Position numbers and translations under genes: made by a program. DNA of 64,000 nt from an uncultured Eubacteriales bacterium (lineage in GTDB: Bacteria; Bacillota; Clostridia; Peptostreptococcales; Anaerovoracaceae), in NCBI GenBank assembly GCA_902776725.1, contig CACYQX010000003.1, positions 1-64,000 on the forward strand, given 5' to 3'. Shown here in pieces: positions 22,182-30,602 of the stretch. The notes under the pieces are model-generated. The model searched no databases, was not told where the DNA came from, and saw only the letters and a list, made by a program, of their open reading frames with translations. Numbering within the stretch: position 1 is the stretch's first letter; each line of letters opens with the position of its first letter.

Positions 22182-22234
22182 CTGTATATACGCTATCGTA
22201 TATACAGTATATACTCAACTTCTTACACTGTCAA
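22182..22234 (-). promoter_or_regulatory. vapBC promoter and operator
   Basis: Minus-strand TTGACA (22,229-22,234), 17-base spacer, TATACT (22,206-22,211). Immediately downstream and touching the -10 is CTGTATATACG (22,182-22,192) paired with CGTATATACAG (22,197-22,207), an 11-bp perfect inverted repeat with a 4-base centre, the likely VapBC operator. Confidence 0.85.
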
Positions 22235-22260
22235 CGGCGGCATTATGACATAACCCGCAT

Positions 22261-23046
22261 TCACCCGAGCGCCACATCGAGTGCCATCATCAGTGTAAAT
22301 CCAAGAGCAAACATCACTACGCCTATATTGGAGTGCTCGCCTTCCGACATTTCCGGAATCAGCTCTTCCACAACCACGTAGATCATGGCACCTGCCGCAA
22401 AGCTGAGAAGATACGGCATCAGCGGAATAATATTACCCGCTGCCAATATGGTTACGAGTGCGCCGATTGGCTCAACCGCGCCGGAAAGCACTCCGCCCAT
22501 AAATGCGCCGACTTTGGTACTCCCTTCCGCATGAAGCGGCATCGATATGATCGCCCCTTCCGGAAAGTTTTGTATCGCTATTCCGATTGCAAGCGCAAGT
22601 GCGCCGCCGATGGTAATCTCCTTCGATCCCGCAACCAGTCCCGCATAGACGACACCGACTGCCATTCCCTCCGGAATATTGTGAAGGGTCACGGCCAAGA
22701 GCATCATCGTATTTCTTCCAAGTTTGCTCTTTGGTCCTTCTGCCTGCTCTGCGTTCCTGTGAAGGTGCGGCGTTATATTATCCAAAAGCAAGAGGAAGAG
22801 TATTCCCAACCAGAAGCCGACCACGGCAGGAAGAAAAGATAGTTTTCCTTTATCCGCCGATTGCTCGATTGCAGGAACAATCAAACTCCATATAGAAGCC
22901 GCAGTCATTACGCCTCCTGCAAAACCCATAAGCGCGCGCTCTACGGTCTTCCCTAGTTTGTCCCGCATAAAGAATACGCAAGCCGATCCAGCGATGGTGC
23001 CTATGAATGGTATCATTATTCCAATTAATATAGTCTTGTTAATCAT
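22261..23046 (-). CDS. ZIP family divalent metal transporter
   Basis: About 261 residues with eight membrane spans. The ZIP signature helices IV and V are present: LAVTLHNIPEGMAVGVVYAG and GIAIQNFPEGAIISMPL (HNxPEG and QNxPEG), binding the transported zinc or iron. Resembles ZupT/bacterial ZIP proteins. The ATG at 23,046 is only six bases from a TATAAT box and lacks a ribosome binding site, suggesting a leaderless message; an ATG ten codons later (23,016) is the alternative. Confidence 0.85.
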   Translation of the reverse strand: MINKTILIGIMIPFIGTIAGSACVFFMRDKLGKTVERALMGFAGGVMTAASIWSLIVPAIEQSADKGKLSFLPAVVGFWLGILFLLLLDNITPHLHRNAEQAEGPKSKLGRNTMMLLAVTLHNIPEGMAVGVVYAGLVAGSKEITIGGALALAIGIAIQNFPEGAIISMPLHAEGSTKVGAFMGGVLSGAVEPIGALVTILAAGNIIPLMPYLLSFAAGAMIYVVVEELIPEMSEGEHSNIGVVMFALGFTLMMALDVALG

Positions 23047-23052
23047 ATATAT

Positions 23053-23058
23053 ATTATA
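23053..23058 (-). promoter_or_regulatory. -10 box abutting the ZIP transporter start
   Basis: Minus-strand TATAAT, six bases before the ATG at 23,046. The transcription start would fall at or next to the initiation codon. Confidence 0.55.
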
Positions 23059-23081
23059 CCCCATAGAAGCGAAGTAAAAAA

Positions 23082-23110
23082 ACATCCCCCGAGAAATGCC
23101 AAGGGATGTT
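23082..23110 (-). terminator. Terminator after the peroxiredoxin gene
   Basis: ACATCCC...GGGATGT stem on the minus strand followed by TTTTTTT, 40-70 bases past the stop. Confidence 0.75.
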
Positions 23111-23148
23111 TCATAGTACTATCTTTGATTATATTTACCGCTAACTAA

Positions 23149-23823
23149 TTATTTCTTCTCTCTTCTGAAGCACATGAACCAATCGAGGCAGTACTGATCG
23201 TCGGTCTGATTTTCCATACGCTCCTTGGCTGTTCCGCAGCTGCCCGCAGTCGGAACGATTACATCGTCTCCCGGCCTCCAATCAGCAGGTGTAGCAACTC
23301 CGTCAGAGTCAGCCTTCTGAAGTGCAAGGATTATTCTCTTGATTTCATCAAAGTTACGACCTGTCGTGAGCGGATAGTAAAGAATTGTTCTGATCTTGCC
23401 GTTTGGATCGATTACAAAGACTGCACGAACAGCCTGTGTTGTGGACTGACCCGGCTGAATCATTCCATACTTCTTTGCAACTTCCATCTTGATATCCTCG
23501 ATGAGCGGGAATGTTACATTGATATTCTTCTTGCCGTTCCACTCAAGCTCCTGAATTTTTCTGAGCCATGCGATATGTGAGTAAAGAGAATCTACGGAAA
23601 CTCCTACGAGTTCTGTGTTGAGCTCTTTGAACTCATCTATCATTGAACCGAATGTCATAAACTCTGTTGTGCATACCGGAGTAAAATCTGCCGGATGTGA
23701 AAAGAGAATGACCCATTTACCTTTATAGTCCTGCGGGAAATTAATCTCGCCCTGTGTTGTCACTGCTGTGAAGCTTGGTGCTTCCTCGCCGATAAGCGGC
23801 ATTGCGTTTCTAACTTCTTCCAT
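23149..23823 (-). CDS. Peroxiredoxin (AhpC/TSA, Prx6-like)
   Basis: 224 residues, the length of the Prx6/1-Cys-type group. Peroxidatic Cys in FTPVCTTEF (near 51), with the conserved Thr two to three positions before and Arg later (TQAVRAVFVID). The C-terminal extension PADWRPGDDVIVP is typical, and additional Cys residues (GSCGTAKER, QYCLDWFMC) may resolve the sulfenate. It reduces peroxides in the cytoplasm. A Fur-like palindrome overlaps its transcription start, so iron or peroxide control is likely. Confidence 0.9.
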   Translation of the reverse strand: MEEVRNAMPLIGEEAPSFTAVTTQGEINFPQDYKGKWVILFSHPADFTPVCTTEFMTFGSMIDEFKELNTELVGVSVDSLYSHIAWLRKIQELEWNGKKNINVTFPLIEDIKMEVAKKYGMIQPGQSTTQAVRAVFVIDPNGKIRTILYYPLTTGRNFDEIKRIILALQKADSDGVATPADWRPGDDVIVPTAGSCGTAKERMENQTDDQYCLDWFMCFRREKK

Positions 23824-23845
23824 TTTATTTCTCCCTTTCTAAAAG

Positions 23846-23899
23846 TGATAACGATTATCATTTTGTAATAATCATATACCCCTATATTTCCTGCTTAAA
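23846..23899 (-). promoter_or_regulatory. Peroxiredoxin promoter with Fur/PerR-like box
   Basis: Minus strand TTTAAG (23,894-23,899), 17-base spacer, TATGAT (23,871-23,876). TGATAATCGTTATCA (23,846-23,860) lies just downstream: a 7-1-7 inverted repeat of the Fur superfamily type. Confidence 0.65.
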
Positions 23900-23971
23900 C
23901 CACAATAATCAAAAGAATTTTAAAAAATCAAAAAAGGCTGCAAATTGCAACCTTTCCTGGACTTATATACC

Positions 23972-24529
23972 CTATCCGAAGATCTCTTCTACGAGTCTCT
24001 TATACTCTTTATACGCCTCGTGGTCATCGAGCTCCGAGAGAAGTTCTACTACCGTTTTGTAGTACCATGCCTGCTCTGCAGGGTCCTTTTGGTTAAAATT
24101 CTCCCAAATGCCGTCTCCATACCTCTTCCACAATCTATAAATCGATCTTATATTTGACAGCTTATCGCCCATCCACAGAATCTTTTCTGCGATGTCATCG
24201 GATTTTTCTAGCGCTGCTAAACTTTCTTCTTTTCTTATGCGCCAGCTCGCCTCAGGAAGCATATACGGCCTCTTGTCTTCAGTCTCTCCCGCTACAAGCT
24301 CCGCGACGCGCGGACCGAACTCTTCCATGATTTCGGCAAGCGTCGTATCTGTATCTTCTACGGTGTCGTGAAGTATTCCGGCCGCGATAATAGCTTCGTC
24401 TCTCGTCATGCTCCCTATAATTGCGGCAACCTCCATTGGATGAAGTATATACGGAATTCCTTCGATTTTACGAACCATCCCGCTATGTTTTTCTGCGGCA
24501 AAACAAATTGCTTTTTCTACTAGTTCCAT
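23972..24529 (-). CDS. HD-domain small alarmone hydrolase (Mesh1/SpoT-like)
   Basis: 185 residues. The HD phosphohydrolase residues of the RelA/SpoT hydrolase domain are seen: AAEKHSGMVRK, YILHPMEVA, ILHDTVEDTD and GDKLSNIRS. Length equals a stand-alone hydrolase domain, with no synthetase, so it probably removes the 3' pyrophosphate from (p)ppGpp or a related nucleotide. Follows the STAS-kinase-HATPase gene in the same direction (28-base gap), which may tie alarmone turnover to that module. Confidence 0.75.
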   Translation of the reverse strand: MELVEKAICFAAEKHSGMVRKIEGIPYILHPMEVAAIIGSMTRDEAIIAAGILHDTVEDTDTTLAEIMEEFGPRVAELVAGETEDKRPYMLPEASWRIRKEESLAALEKSDDIAEKILWMGDKLSNIRSIYRLWKRYGDGIWENFNQKDPAEQAWYYKTVVELLSELDDHEAYKEYKRLVEEIFG

Positions 24530-24557
24530 TTTTTATCTCAGCCTTTCCCCGCCGACT

Positions 24558-26180
24558 CTACAGCCTCTTCTTTAGGCGCAACACATTACTTCCGTCCTTA
24601 TACTCATAAGAAACATCGTCCATCATTTTCTTAGTCAGGAATACTCCGAGACCGCCGATATCTCTCTCCTCCGCCGGCAAAGTCAAATCCGGATCCTGCC
24701 TTGCGAGCGGATCGTAAGGCATGCCCTGGTCGATAAACGTAATCATTACCGTGAGCGGTTCCTCTTCAACTTCAACTCTCACCTTGGCGTTACCGATTTC
24801 CGGTGCATATGCGTAGTGCGCTATATTAACAAAGATTTCTTCAACCGCAAGATCTATTTCCATCGCGATCTTTGGCGGACAGTCCAGTACCTCCAGTTTC
24901 TGATCTATGAAATCCATGACCGTCTGCAGGTTTTCATCCGTAGCCTCTATATCGAGTTCGTGTCCGGAATGCATAGACTCGCCGCTCTTCAATTCCACAT
25001 CAAAGGTAAGTGAATCAACTCTTCCAAGGAGTTCCTCAAGTTCGCTCTTCCAGAACTCGATCTCTTTCTTTCCTTCCTCTGTATCAAGGCAGCCTCTACG
25101 AATTGCACGTCTTATAAGTCTCGTATATCCTACGATACGCGCTTTGTCTTCTACGTCTCTTATTGTGGCCTCGTCGTCCGTTCCAAGATACTCGGCAAGG
25201 CTCTTATGCCAGAATGTCTTTGCCGTATCAAAGTCAAAGCCCTGGAACTTCTTCACTATCTCGTGGTCGAGTTCGGAGAATCCTATAAAGGCGTTGTACA
25301 TTGACGCGAGCTCAAATACAGGATGTCCAACCGCAAGCGTATCCATGTCAATCAGAAGGACTTCGTCGTTTTGCAGTTCAAGATTCTTCGTATGATAGTC
25401 CCCGTGAAGCATATGATTGTCCTGTGGAACAGCATCTACAAGCTCAACGAGCTTCTTCCCCGCCGACTCACTAAGATAATCCTTTGTGAAGTTCGCCCAA
25501 TCGAGTACGGTTTCCTTCATGTCCGGAAGTTCTCCCGCGGGAACAACGGTACCGTGAATTGTCTTAAGCATCTCGATATATTCTTTGACGCACCAATCCA
25601 TCTTCTCCGGCTCGTTCGCAAGGATTTTGGAGAACGATCTTGCGTTCAATAGTTCAAACACAGAGCCGTAGCTTTCTCCAACTCTGACAACATCGTAGGA
25701 AATCGCCGTAGGTATTCCGAGTATGAGCGCGAGCTTTGCAACTTCTCTTTCGTGCTGGATATCAGCAAGCGCATCCGCGTTGTTATATACTTTGACAACA
25801 TTGTCCTGGTCGATTCTATAAATAGTTCCGTTTGCGCCGCGACCGATTTCTTCGCAGCCTTCGACGGAAACAACTCTATACGCCTTCTCCACAGGCATCA
25901 TCTGCGTGAATCCCGTCATGTCCAGTATTTCATAGACTTCGGAACTTACATCATGAATAGCCATCTCCGGATGAGTCTTTCTTATATGAAGAAGCACACG
26001 GAGCCCTGCGCTCGAAATATAGTTTAATCCCTCTGCATCTATTAATATCTCGGCTCCCGGATTGTTATCAATAAGCGTCTGAGCCGCCTTCTCTACCTCC
26101 TGAGCATTTCCGGAATCTATTCTTCCGGAAAGACCGATTATGAGCTTATTGCCTTTTATCTCACTTCTAACTTCTTTCAT
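24558..26180 (-). CDS. STAS - APH-like kinase - HATPase (RsbW-like) fusion
   Basis: 540 residues with three parts. Residues 1-100 are a STAS anti-sigma-antagonist domain with the phosphorylatable serine in NYISSAGLRV (56-57). Residues about 105-390 look like an aminoglycoside/choline phosphotransferase-type kinase: EIGRGANGTIYR loop, HGDYHTKN (259-266) and DMD (278-280). Residues about 410-540 are an RsbW-like HATPase (DLAVEEIFVNIAHYAY N box, IGGLGVFLTKK G box). Start at 26,180 has GAGAGG upstream. Partner-switching proteins are usually separate; this fusion combines antagonist, kinase and ATPase. Coupled to the SpoIIE gene (13-base gap). Confidence 0.8.
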   Translation of the reverse strand: MKEVRSEIKGNKLIIGLSGRIDSGNAQEVEKAAQTLIDNNPGAEILIDAEGLNYISSAGLRVLLHIRKTHPEMAIHDVSSEVYEILDMTGFTQMMPVEKAYRVVSVEGCEEIGRGANGTIYRIDQDNVVKVYNNADALADIQHEREVAKLALILGIPTAISYDVVRVGESYGSVFELLNARSFSKILANEPEKMDWCVKEYIEMLKTIHGTVVPAGELPDMKETVLDWANFTKDYLSESAGKKLVELVDAVPQDNHMLHGDYHTKNLELQNDEVLLIDMDTLAVGHPVFELASMYNAFIGFSELDHEIVKKFQGFDFDTAKTFWHKSLAEYLGTDDEATIRDVEDKARIVGYTRLIRRAIRRGCLDTEEGKKEIEFWKSELEELLGRVDSLTFDVELKSGESMHSGHELDIEATDENLQTVMDFIDQKLEVLDCPPKIAMEIDLAVEEIFVNIAHYAYAPEIGNAKVRVEVEEEPLTVMITFIDQGMPYDPLARQDPDLTLPAEERDIGGLGVFLTKKMMDDVSYEYKDGSNVLRLKKRL

Positions 26181-26193
26181 AACAAGCACCTCT

Positions 26194-27732
26194 CTATGCG
26201 CCGCGATATTTCAAGCACAGCATTGTAAGATCGTCGAACTGCTCTGCATTCTTAACAAAAGCATCGACGCCCGCTCTAACATTTTCCAAGACCTCTTCCG
26301 GCGAAGCGTTCGGATCTTTATTGAGCGCCTCTATCATGCGCTCCGTGCCAAAGAGTTTCTCACTGGCATCTGTTGCTTCCGGAACGCCATCCGTATATAG
26401 GAAGATGGCATCGCCCGGTTTAAGATAAACCTCGTAATCGGTATATTTGATGCCAGACATTCCTCCAACAACGAGTCCATGCTTATCCTTATATAATTCA
26501 AAGCCTTTATCTCCGAGCTTAACCGCAGGGTATTCGTGTCCGGCATTTGCTGCCGTAAGTTTTCCCGTGGATATTTCGAGTATGCCAAGCCATACGGTTA
26601 CAAACATCTCCTGACTGTTTCCTTCACATATCTGGTTGTTGACCTTTTCAAGAATTTCCGCGGGGTCCATTTTCCCTATCTTTGAAAGATTTCCTATCAT
26701 AATCTTTGACGCCATCATAAAGAGGGCGGCAGGAACACCTTTTCCGGAAACGTCCGCCATCACAAGCGCCAAGTGGTCATCGTCTATCAAGAAATAATCG
26801 TAGAAATCTCCTCCGACCTCTTTAGCGGGATCCATTCGTCCGTATAAATCGAACTCATTTCTCTCAGGGAACGCCGGATATATATGAGGAATAGAATTCT
26901 CTTGAATCGCCGTGGCCATGGAGAGCTCTTTGTCAACAACCGCTTTCTCCCTGCCCTGCGAAATATTGAGAACGCAGTACATGAACAAAAGGATTGCCAT
27001 TACTACCGCGTAACTTATGGAAAGTCCGTATACCTTTGTGGTAAAAACGCCCGCCGCTGTCGGAAGTATCATATAGAGAATTAGGATTACGACTTGATAT
27101 GTGGCGAGGTTCTTTCTGTGTCTTATAATCAAGATGATTGTCGCGGTTGTCGTAAAATATGCATAAAGCATGGACGCAGGATACAACGGACCTCTGGAAT
27201 AGACTCCCGCTTCATCCACCGTAAAGAACATGCCCGTAAACAGATTTACGACTCTGCTAATCAGGGCAACTATCAAAAAATATTGCATTATCGTTCCGAT
27301 TATCTTTCCAAGTTTGGTCTCGACGCGCATAACATTCTTCACATAGAGCCAGAAGAAATATGCGGCAACCGGCATGCACGCATAGTAAATAGTATTGTCT
27401 ATAATATTTACTATGCGCATATTGGGAAGCCCGTCTACGAGCCACGCAACCAGATCGACAAATAGCGCAACAAAAGCTATATTGAGAAGATAAAGAAAGT
27501 TCCTGTGGTTTGCTCCGGTCTTTTGTATATCGATTACGGAACTTGTAAAGAGAAGATATCCGACTATCATGCCGAAGATATCCACACCAAGATTGATAAT
27601 ATAGGTATCATGTAGATTGGCAAGTTTCCTTATCCACACCAAATAGATGCTAAGAATTATAAGTCCCAGATAAATAAAGCTTGTCCCTATTACCAGACCT
27701 CTTTGTCTTCTTTCGATAAAACCTTTATTCAT
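26194..27732 (-). CDS. SpoIIE-type PP2C phosphatase with membrane sensor
   Basis: 512 residues. About seven N-terminal membrane spans (residues 15-250), a short linker, then a PP2C/SpoIIE phosphatase domain: KEVGGDFYDYFLIDDDHLAL, VMADVSGKGVPAALFM, LTAANAGHEYPAV and FLYTDGVPEA, with the metal-binding Asp residues intact. Such proteins dephosphorylate STAS antagonists in response to a signal. The STAS gene lies 7 bases upstream and the STAS-kinase-HATPase fusion downstream, so the substrates are probably those. Confidence 0.9.
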   Translation of the reverse strand: MNKGFIERRQRGLVIGTSFIYLGLIILSIYLVWIRKLANLHDTYIINLGVDIFGMIVGYLLFTSSVIDIQKTGANHRNFLYLLNIAFVALFVDLVAWLVDGLPNMRIVNIIDNTIYYACMPVAAYFFWLYVKNVMRVETKLGKIIGTIMQYFLIVALISRVVNLFTGMFFTVDEAGVYSRGPLYPASMLYAYFTTTATIILIIRHRKNLATYQVVILILYMILPTAAGVFTTKVYGLSISYAVVMAILLFMYCVLNISQGREKAVVDKELSMATAIQENSIPHIYPAFPERNEFDLYGRMDPAKEVGGDFYDYFLIDDDHLALVMADVSGKGVPAALFMMASKIMIGNLSKIGKMDPAEILEKVNNQICEGNSQEMFVTVWLGILEISTGKLTAANAGHEYPAVKLGDKGFELYKDKHGLVVGGMSGIKYTDYEVYLKPGDAIFLYTDGVPEATDASEKLFGTERMIEALNKDPNASPEEVLENVRAGVDAFVKNAEQFDDLTMLCLKYRGA

Positions 27733-27739
27733 ATCGAAT

Positions 27740-28039
27740 TTATTCTATTGTGAGAATATCTGAGAATCCCGTAACCTCGAAGATCTCCATAATTGGACCA
27801 CCGACATTGATTACCTTCATCGCGCCCTGCTTGTTCATAAGCTTCTGCGCCGCAAGCAAAACTCTGAGGCCGGATGAAGAAATATACTCAAGCTTTTCAA
27901 GGTCCAAAACGAGGTCCTTGAGTTCTTCCTTGATTTCTTCAACTTCCTTTTCAAAATCCGGCGACGTAACCGTGTCGAGTCTCCCTTCAAGGGCAATCGT
28001 GCAAGCTCCGTCTTCCATTTTCTTTTCTATTTTTAGCAT
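27740..28039 (-). CDS. STAS domain anti-sigma factor antagonist
   Basis: 99 residues, one STAS domain of the SpoIIAA/RsbV type; the phosphorylated serine is in LEYISSSGLRVLL (about 55-57). It binds and inhibits an RsbW-like kinase when dephosphorylated. First gene of the four-gene minus-strand module (STAS, phosphatase, fusion, HD). Start has GAGAGG upstream. Confidence 0.9.
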   Translation of the reverse strand: MLKIEKKMEDGACTIALEGRLDTVTSPDFEKEVEEIKEELKDLVLDLEKLEYISSSGLRVLLAAQKLMNKQGAMKVINVGGPIMEIFEVTGFSDILTIE

Positions 28040-28138
28040 TTCCCATTCCTCTCTATTTAAGGCATATAGTTATGTGTCTATACACCTAGTTTATACCCCT
28101 TGTAGCCGACCGTCAACCTTGCATTTATTAGTGCCGAT

Positions 28139-28168
28139 TTGGCAATTTTTCCGCCATTTTGATATAAT
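28139..28168 (+). promoter_or_regulatory. Promoter abutting the TSUP gene
   Basis: TTGGCA (28,139-28,144), 18-base spacer, TATAAT (28,163-28,168). The ATG is six bases downstream (28,175), so the mRNA is probably leaderless; same spacing as for the ZIP gene. Confidence 0.65.
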
Positions 28169-28174
28169 GCTCCT

Positions 28175-29032
28175 ATGCTTGAACAAATTTTGACTTACGC
28201 GATTCTTGCCATAGGTATCGTCTACGCCATAGTAATCCTGATAATTTCATATAAGAAGTGGAATCTAGTCCAGGCTTCTCCCGGAAAGTTGGGCATCCTC
28301 GCGCCCGTCGAGGTCCTTATCTTTATTTTGGCCGGAATCGGATTCCCTGACTATGTAATGCATACCATTCTGGCAAAGCAACTAAAGCTTTCCTCGGACC
28401 GCGACCTCCCGGGAACCCTCGTCGGCTGCGGAATAGTGCCCGGCGCAATCCTGAGCACCATGCTTCTAAAAAAGGGAGCGGACAGCGATATCAAAACGCT
28501 TATCTTCTGCGGAATCGCAATCGTAATCGGAAGTATCTTGGGAAGCCTCATAATCGGAAAGCTTGATGGCGAGAAGATTAAACGAGTGATGCAGATCGCT
28601 TTGGTTCTGTCATTCGTATTTTTAATCGTCAAGATAATCGTATCATCAGGCGCCGTCGGAACCGAGGTCGCTCTACGCGGCACAAGGCTATATATCGTAA
28701 CGGCTCTCTGCTTTGTCACCGGACTTCTCAATATGATCGGCGTTCCGATGAAGCCCACAAGGACGGCAATTTTTCTTATAGCCGGCATGTCACCAATGGC
28801 AACCGTAACGGCGGTCGTCGTGCTCGGCTCACTCGCCCCCATATCGGGTGGCGTCGCCGTACTCAAGCAGGAAATCTATCAAAGAAAGATGGTCTTTGCA
28901 GCCACGATATTCGGCTCCATCGGCGCAATCATCGGAGCCTTGCTCGTAATCTCTATACCTGCACTTATTCTGAACGCGCTCTTAATCGGAATGATGCTGA
29001 TAGCAATTATCCTTATGTTCAAGAAAAACTAA
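28175..29032 (+). CDS. TSUP family membrane transporter
   Basis: 285 residues with about eight membrane spans in two similar halves, the layout of TauE/SafE (TSUP) transporters, which export sulfite or organosulfur anions. The substrate is not told by sequence. No ribosome binding site precedes the ATG and a TATAAT lies six bases upstream. A terminator follows at 29,041. Confidence 0.75.
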   Translation: MLEQILTYAILAIGIVYAIVILIISYKKWNLVQASPGKLGILAPVEVLIFILAGIGFPDYVMHTILAKQLKLSSDRDLPGTLVGCGIVPGAILSTMLLKKGADSDIKTLIFCGIAIVIGSILGSLIIGKLDGEKIKRVMQIALVLSFVFLIVKIIVSSGAVGTEVALRGTRLYIVTALCFVTGLLNMIGVPMKPTRTAIFLIAGMSPMATVTAVVVLGSLAPISGGVAVLKQEIYQRKMVFAATIFGSIGAIIGALLVISIPALILNALLIGMMLIAIILMFKKN

Positions 29033-29040
29033 CGCATAAC

Positions 29041-29067
29041 AAAAGCCGCTCACGCGGCTTTTTTGTT
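29041..29067 (+). terminator. Terminator of the TSUP gene
   Basis: AAGCCGC-TCA-GCGGCTT followed by TTTTTG; on the minus strand it also ends in AAAA-free sequence, so mainly plus strand. Confidence 0.75.
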
Positions 29068-29073
29068 TTGAAA

Positions 29074-29817
29074 CTATTTGAATAAAAACGACATTGTCCC
29101 ATCCCAGAACTCTACGCCAACCTTGTGCTGAAGGTTCATCGATTTTTCGTTTTCGATTTTTACGTGTCCATAGGAGATTAGCCCGCGCCCCAATGTGAAT
29201 GCGCCCATATACGCTTCCATCTCCTCTGCAAACCCGCGATTCCTGTATTCCGGAAGAACAAACAGAAGTCCCGTCGCTCCTTCAGGATGCATTCCTATAA
29301 AACCGACTTTGGTCTCGCCTTCCGCGTACGCCGCGCCTACCTTGTCCGCCGCGTTTTTCTCGCCTTCTGCGTCCTTCGGCAGCAGCGCTATAAACAGCTC
29401 CCCGGCTTCGATTATCGCTTCACCATGCGGGTCGTACCAATCATCGTAGTATTCTTTTATAAAAGGTATGTCGTCCTTTGTTGCGAGGCGAAAATCCAGG
29501 ATTCCCTTTAGCGGGGCCGGCTCCGGCTTTGTCCAAACGCCTTGATAGCACTTCTCCTCTTCGATAAACCCGTAGCGCTCTTTTGCAAACTCGACAAGCT
29601 CGTCATCGTATATCATCATGAGTTCGTAGTTTCTGTCTTCGTGCTTTACGAGCCACTCCTTACCGGTAGCGACATCATCTGTCTTCAGCATAAACGCTTC
29701 GCTTCGCGTATCAAAAAGGAAGATTCCGGAATCGTCCTCTTCCAGAATCTCCGCGGTACCTCTTTTTATAACTTGGATAAAACCAGCATTTCCTAAATAG
29801 TCTTTGTATAAATCCAT
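29074..29817 (-). CDS. GNAT-like acetyltransferase
   Basis: 247 residues. The C-terminal half is a GNAT fold: FIGMHPEGATGLLFVLPEYR with RNRGFAEEMEAY as motif A, and YGHVKIENEKSMNLQHKVG as the acceptor-side motif. The N-terminal 115 residues are an extra alpha/beta region of the kind seen in two-domain GNATs. Substrate unknown. Follows the S51-like gene by six bases, no clear ribosome binding site, probably coupled. Confidence 0.7.
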   Translation of the reverse strand: MDLYKDYLGNAGFIQVIKRGTAEILEEDDSGIFLFDTRSEAFMLKTDDVATGKEWLVKHEDRNYELMMIYDDELVEFAKERYGFIEEEKCYQGVWTKPEPAPLKGILDFRLATKDDIPFIKEYYDDWYDPHGEAIIEAGELFIALLPKDAEGEKNAADKVGAAYAEGETKVGFIGMHPEGATGLLFVLPEYRNRGFAEEMEAYMGAFTLGRGLISYGHVKIENEKSMNLQHKVGVEFWDGTMSFLFK

Positions 29818-29823
29818 AAGCCA

Positions 29824-30567
29824 TTAGTATGGCATTTCTGCCGCCTGATCGGTTTCCTCAATCTCATCGGGAAATCTCAATTTGATTTCTTTATGTGAAA
29901 CTTCGCCGTTGAGATATAGCATATAGTATGCGTTCGCGTCCGCCGTAGATTTTAAAAACAGCGAACGATCTCCGTTCTGGGTAAACGCTGTATTATCCTC
30001 AAGCGCAAAACTCGGAAGCCCCTTTTCCATCAGCCTGAGATCGAAGCCCCTGACCGCATCGCGGTTATAATGCGGGCATGCGGATGTATGATGAAGATCC
30101 AAAAGATTATCCGCCCACATATAATTCCAGTCTGTCATTCCACGGTTATAATCGCTGTTGCTGTAACCGCAGTTGAACCAGCATGTACAGCCTGCGCCGA
30201 TTCCCGCAAGCACAGCACTGTCTCCCGTGAATGTGCGATAAAGTATATCGTCAAATTGCATCTTCCTCCATGTTTTCATCATGAAAAGAAGATTTCCGTC
30301 GCCGACGTAAATCGCGTCTGCCCAATCAATCATGCTCTGGAGTTCGCTCTCGGAATACTGCTTGCACGTTAATTTCGCAGTACCCACGTTCGCCCCGAGT
30401 TTTTCGAACGCCTCTGTGAACTCGGCGATGTATCCGGCATCATCCTTTGATGCCGTCGGAACAAAGAGTACGTTTGGGTTTTCCTTCTTGGTCAGCTCCA
30501 GAATATATTTGTTCAGTTTCTCGGTAGTCTCCAGCGTTCCCCCGGAAATAGCAACAATCCTACCCAT
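29824..30567 (-). CDS. Peptidase S51-like protein, catalytic serine missing
   Basis: 247 residues of the peptidase E/cyanophycinase (S51) family: ISGGTLETTEKLNKYI start, FVPTASKDDAGY, YVGDGNLLFMM, and the block CTCWFNCGYSNSDY. The nucleophile elbow should read G-x-S-A-G; here it is GIGAG, so Ser is Gly. The nearby Cys residues (GCTC) do not replace it by position. It may be a non-catalytic homologue or have altered chemistry. Start has AGGAG. Confidence 0.7.
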   Translation of the reverse strand: MGRIVAISGGTLETTEKLNKYILELTKKENPNVLFVPTASKDDAGYIAEFTEAFEKLGANVGTAKLTCKQYSESELQSMIDWADAIYVGDGNLLFMMKTWRKMQFDDILYRTFTGDSAVLAGIGAGCTCWFNCGYSNSDYNRGMTDWNYMWADNLLDLHHTSACPHYNRDAVRGFDLRLMEKGLPSFALEDNTAFTQNGDRSLFLKSTADANAYYMLYLNGEVSHKEIKLRFPDEIEETDQAAEMPY

Positions 30568-30602
30568 TCATCTTCTCCTAAAATTCAATCGACATATATC
30601 GA

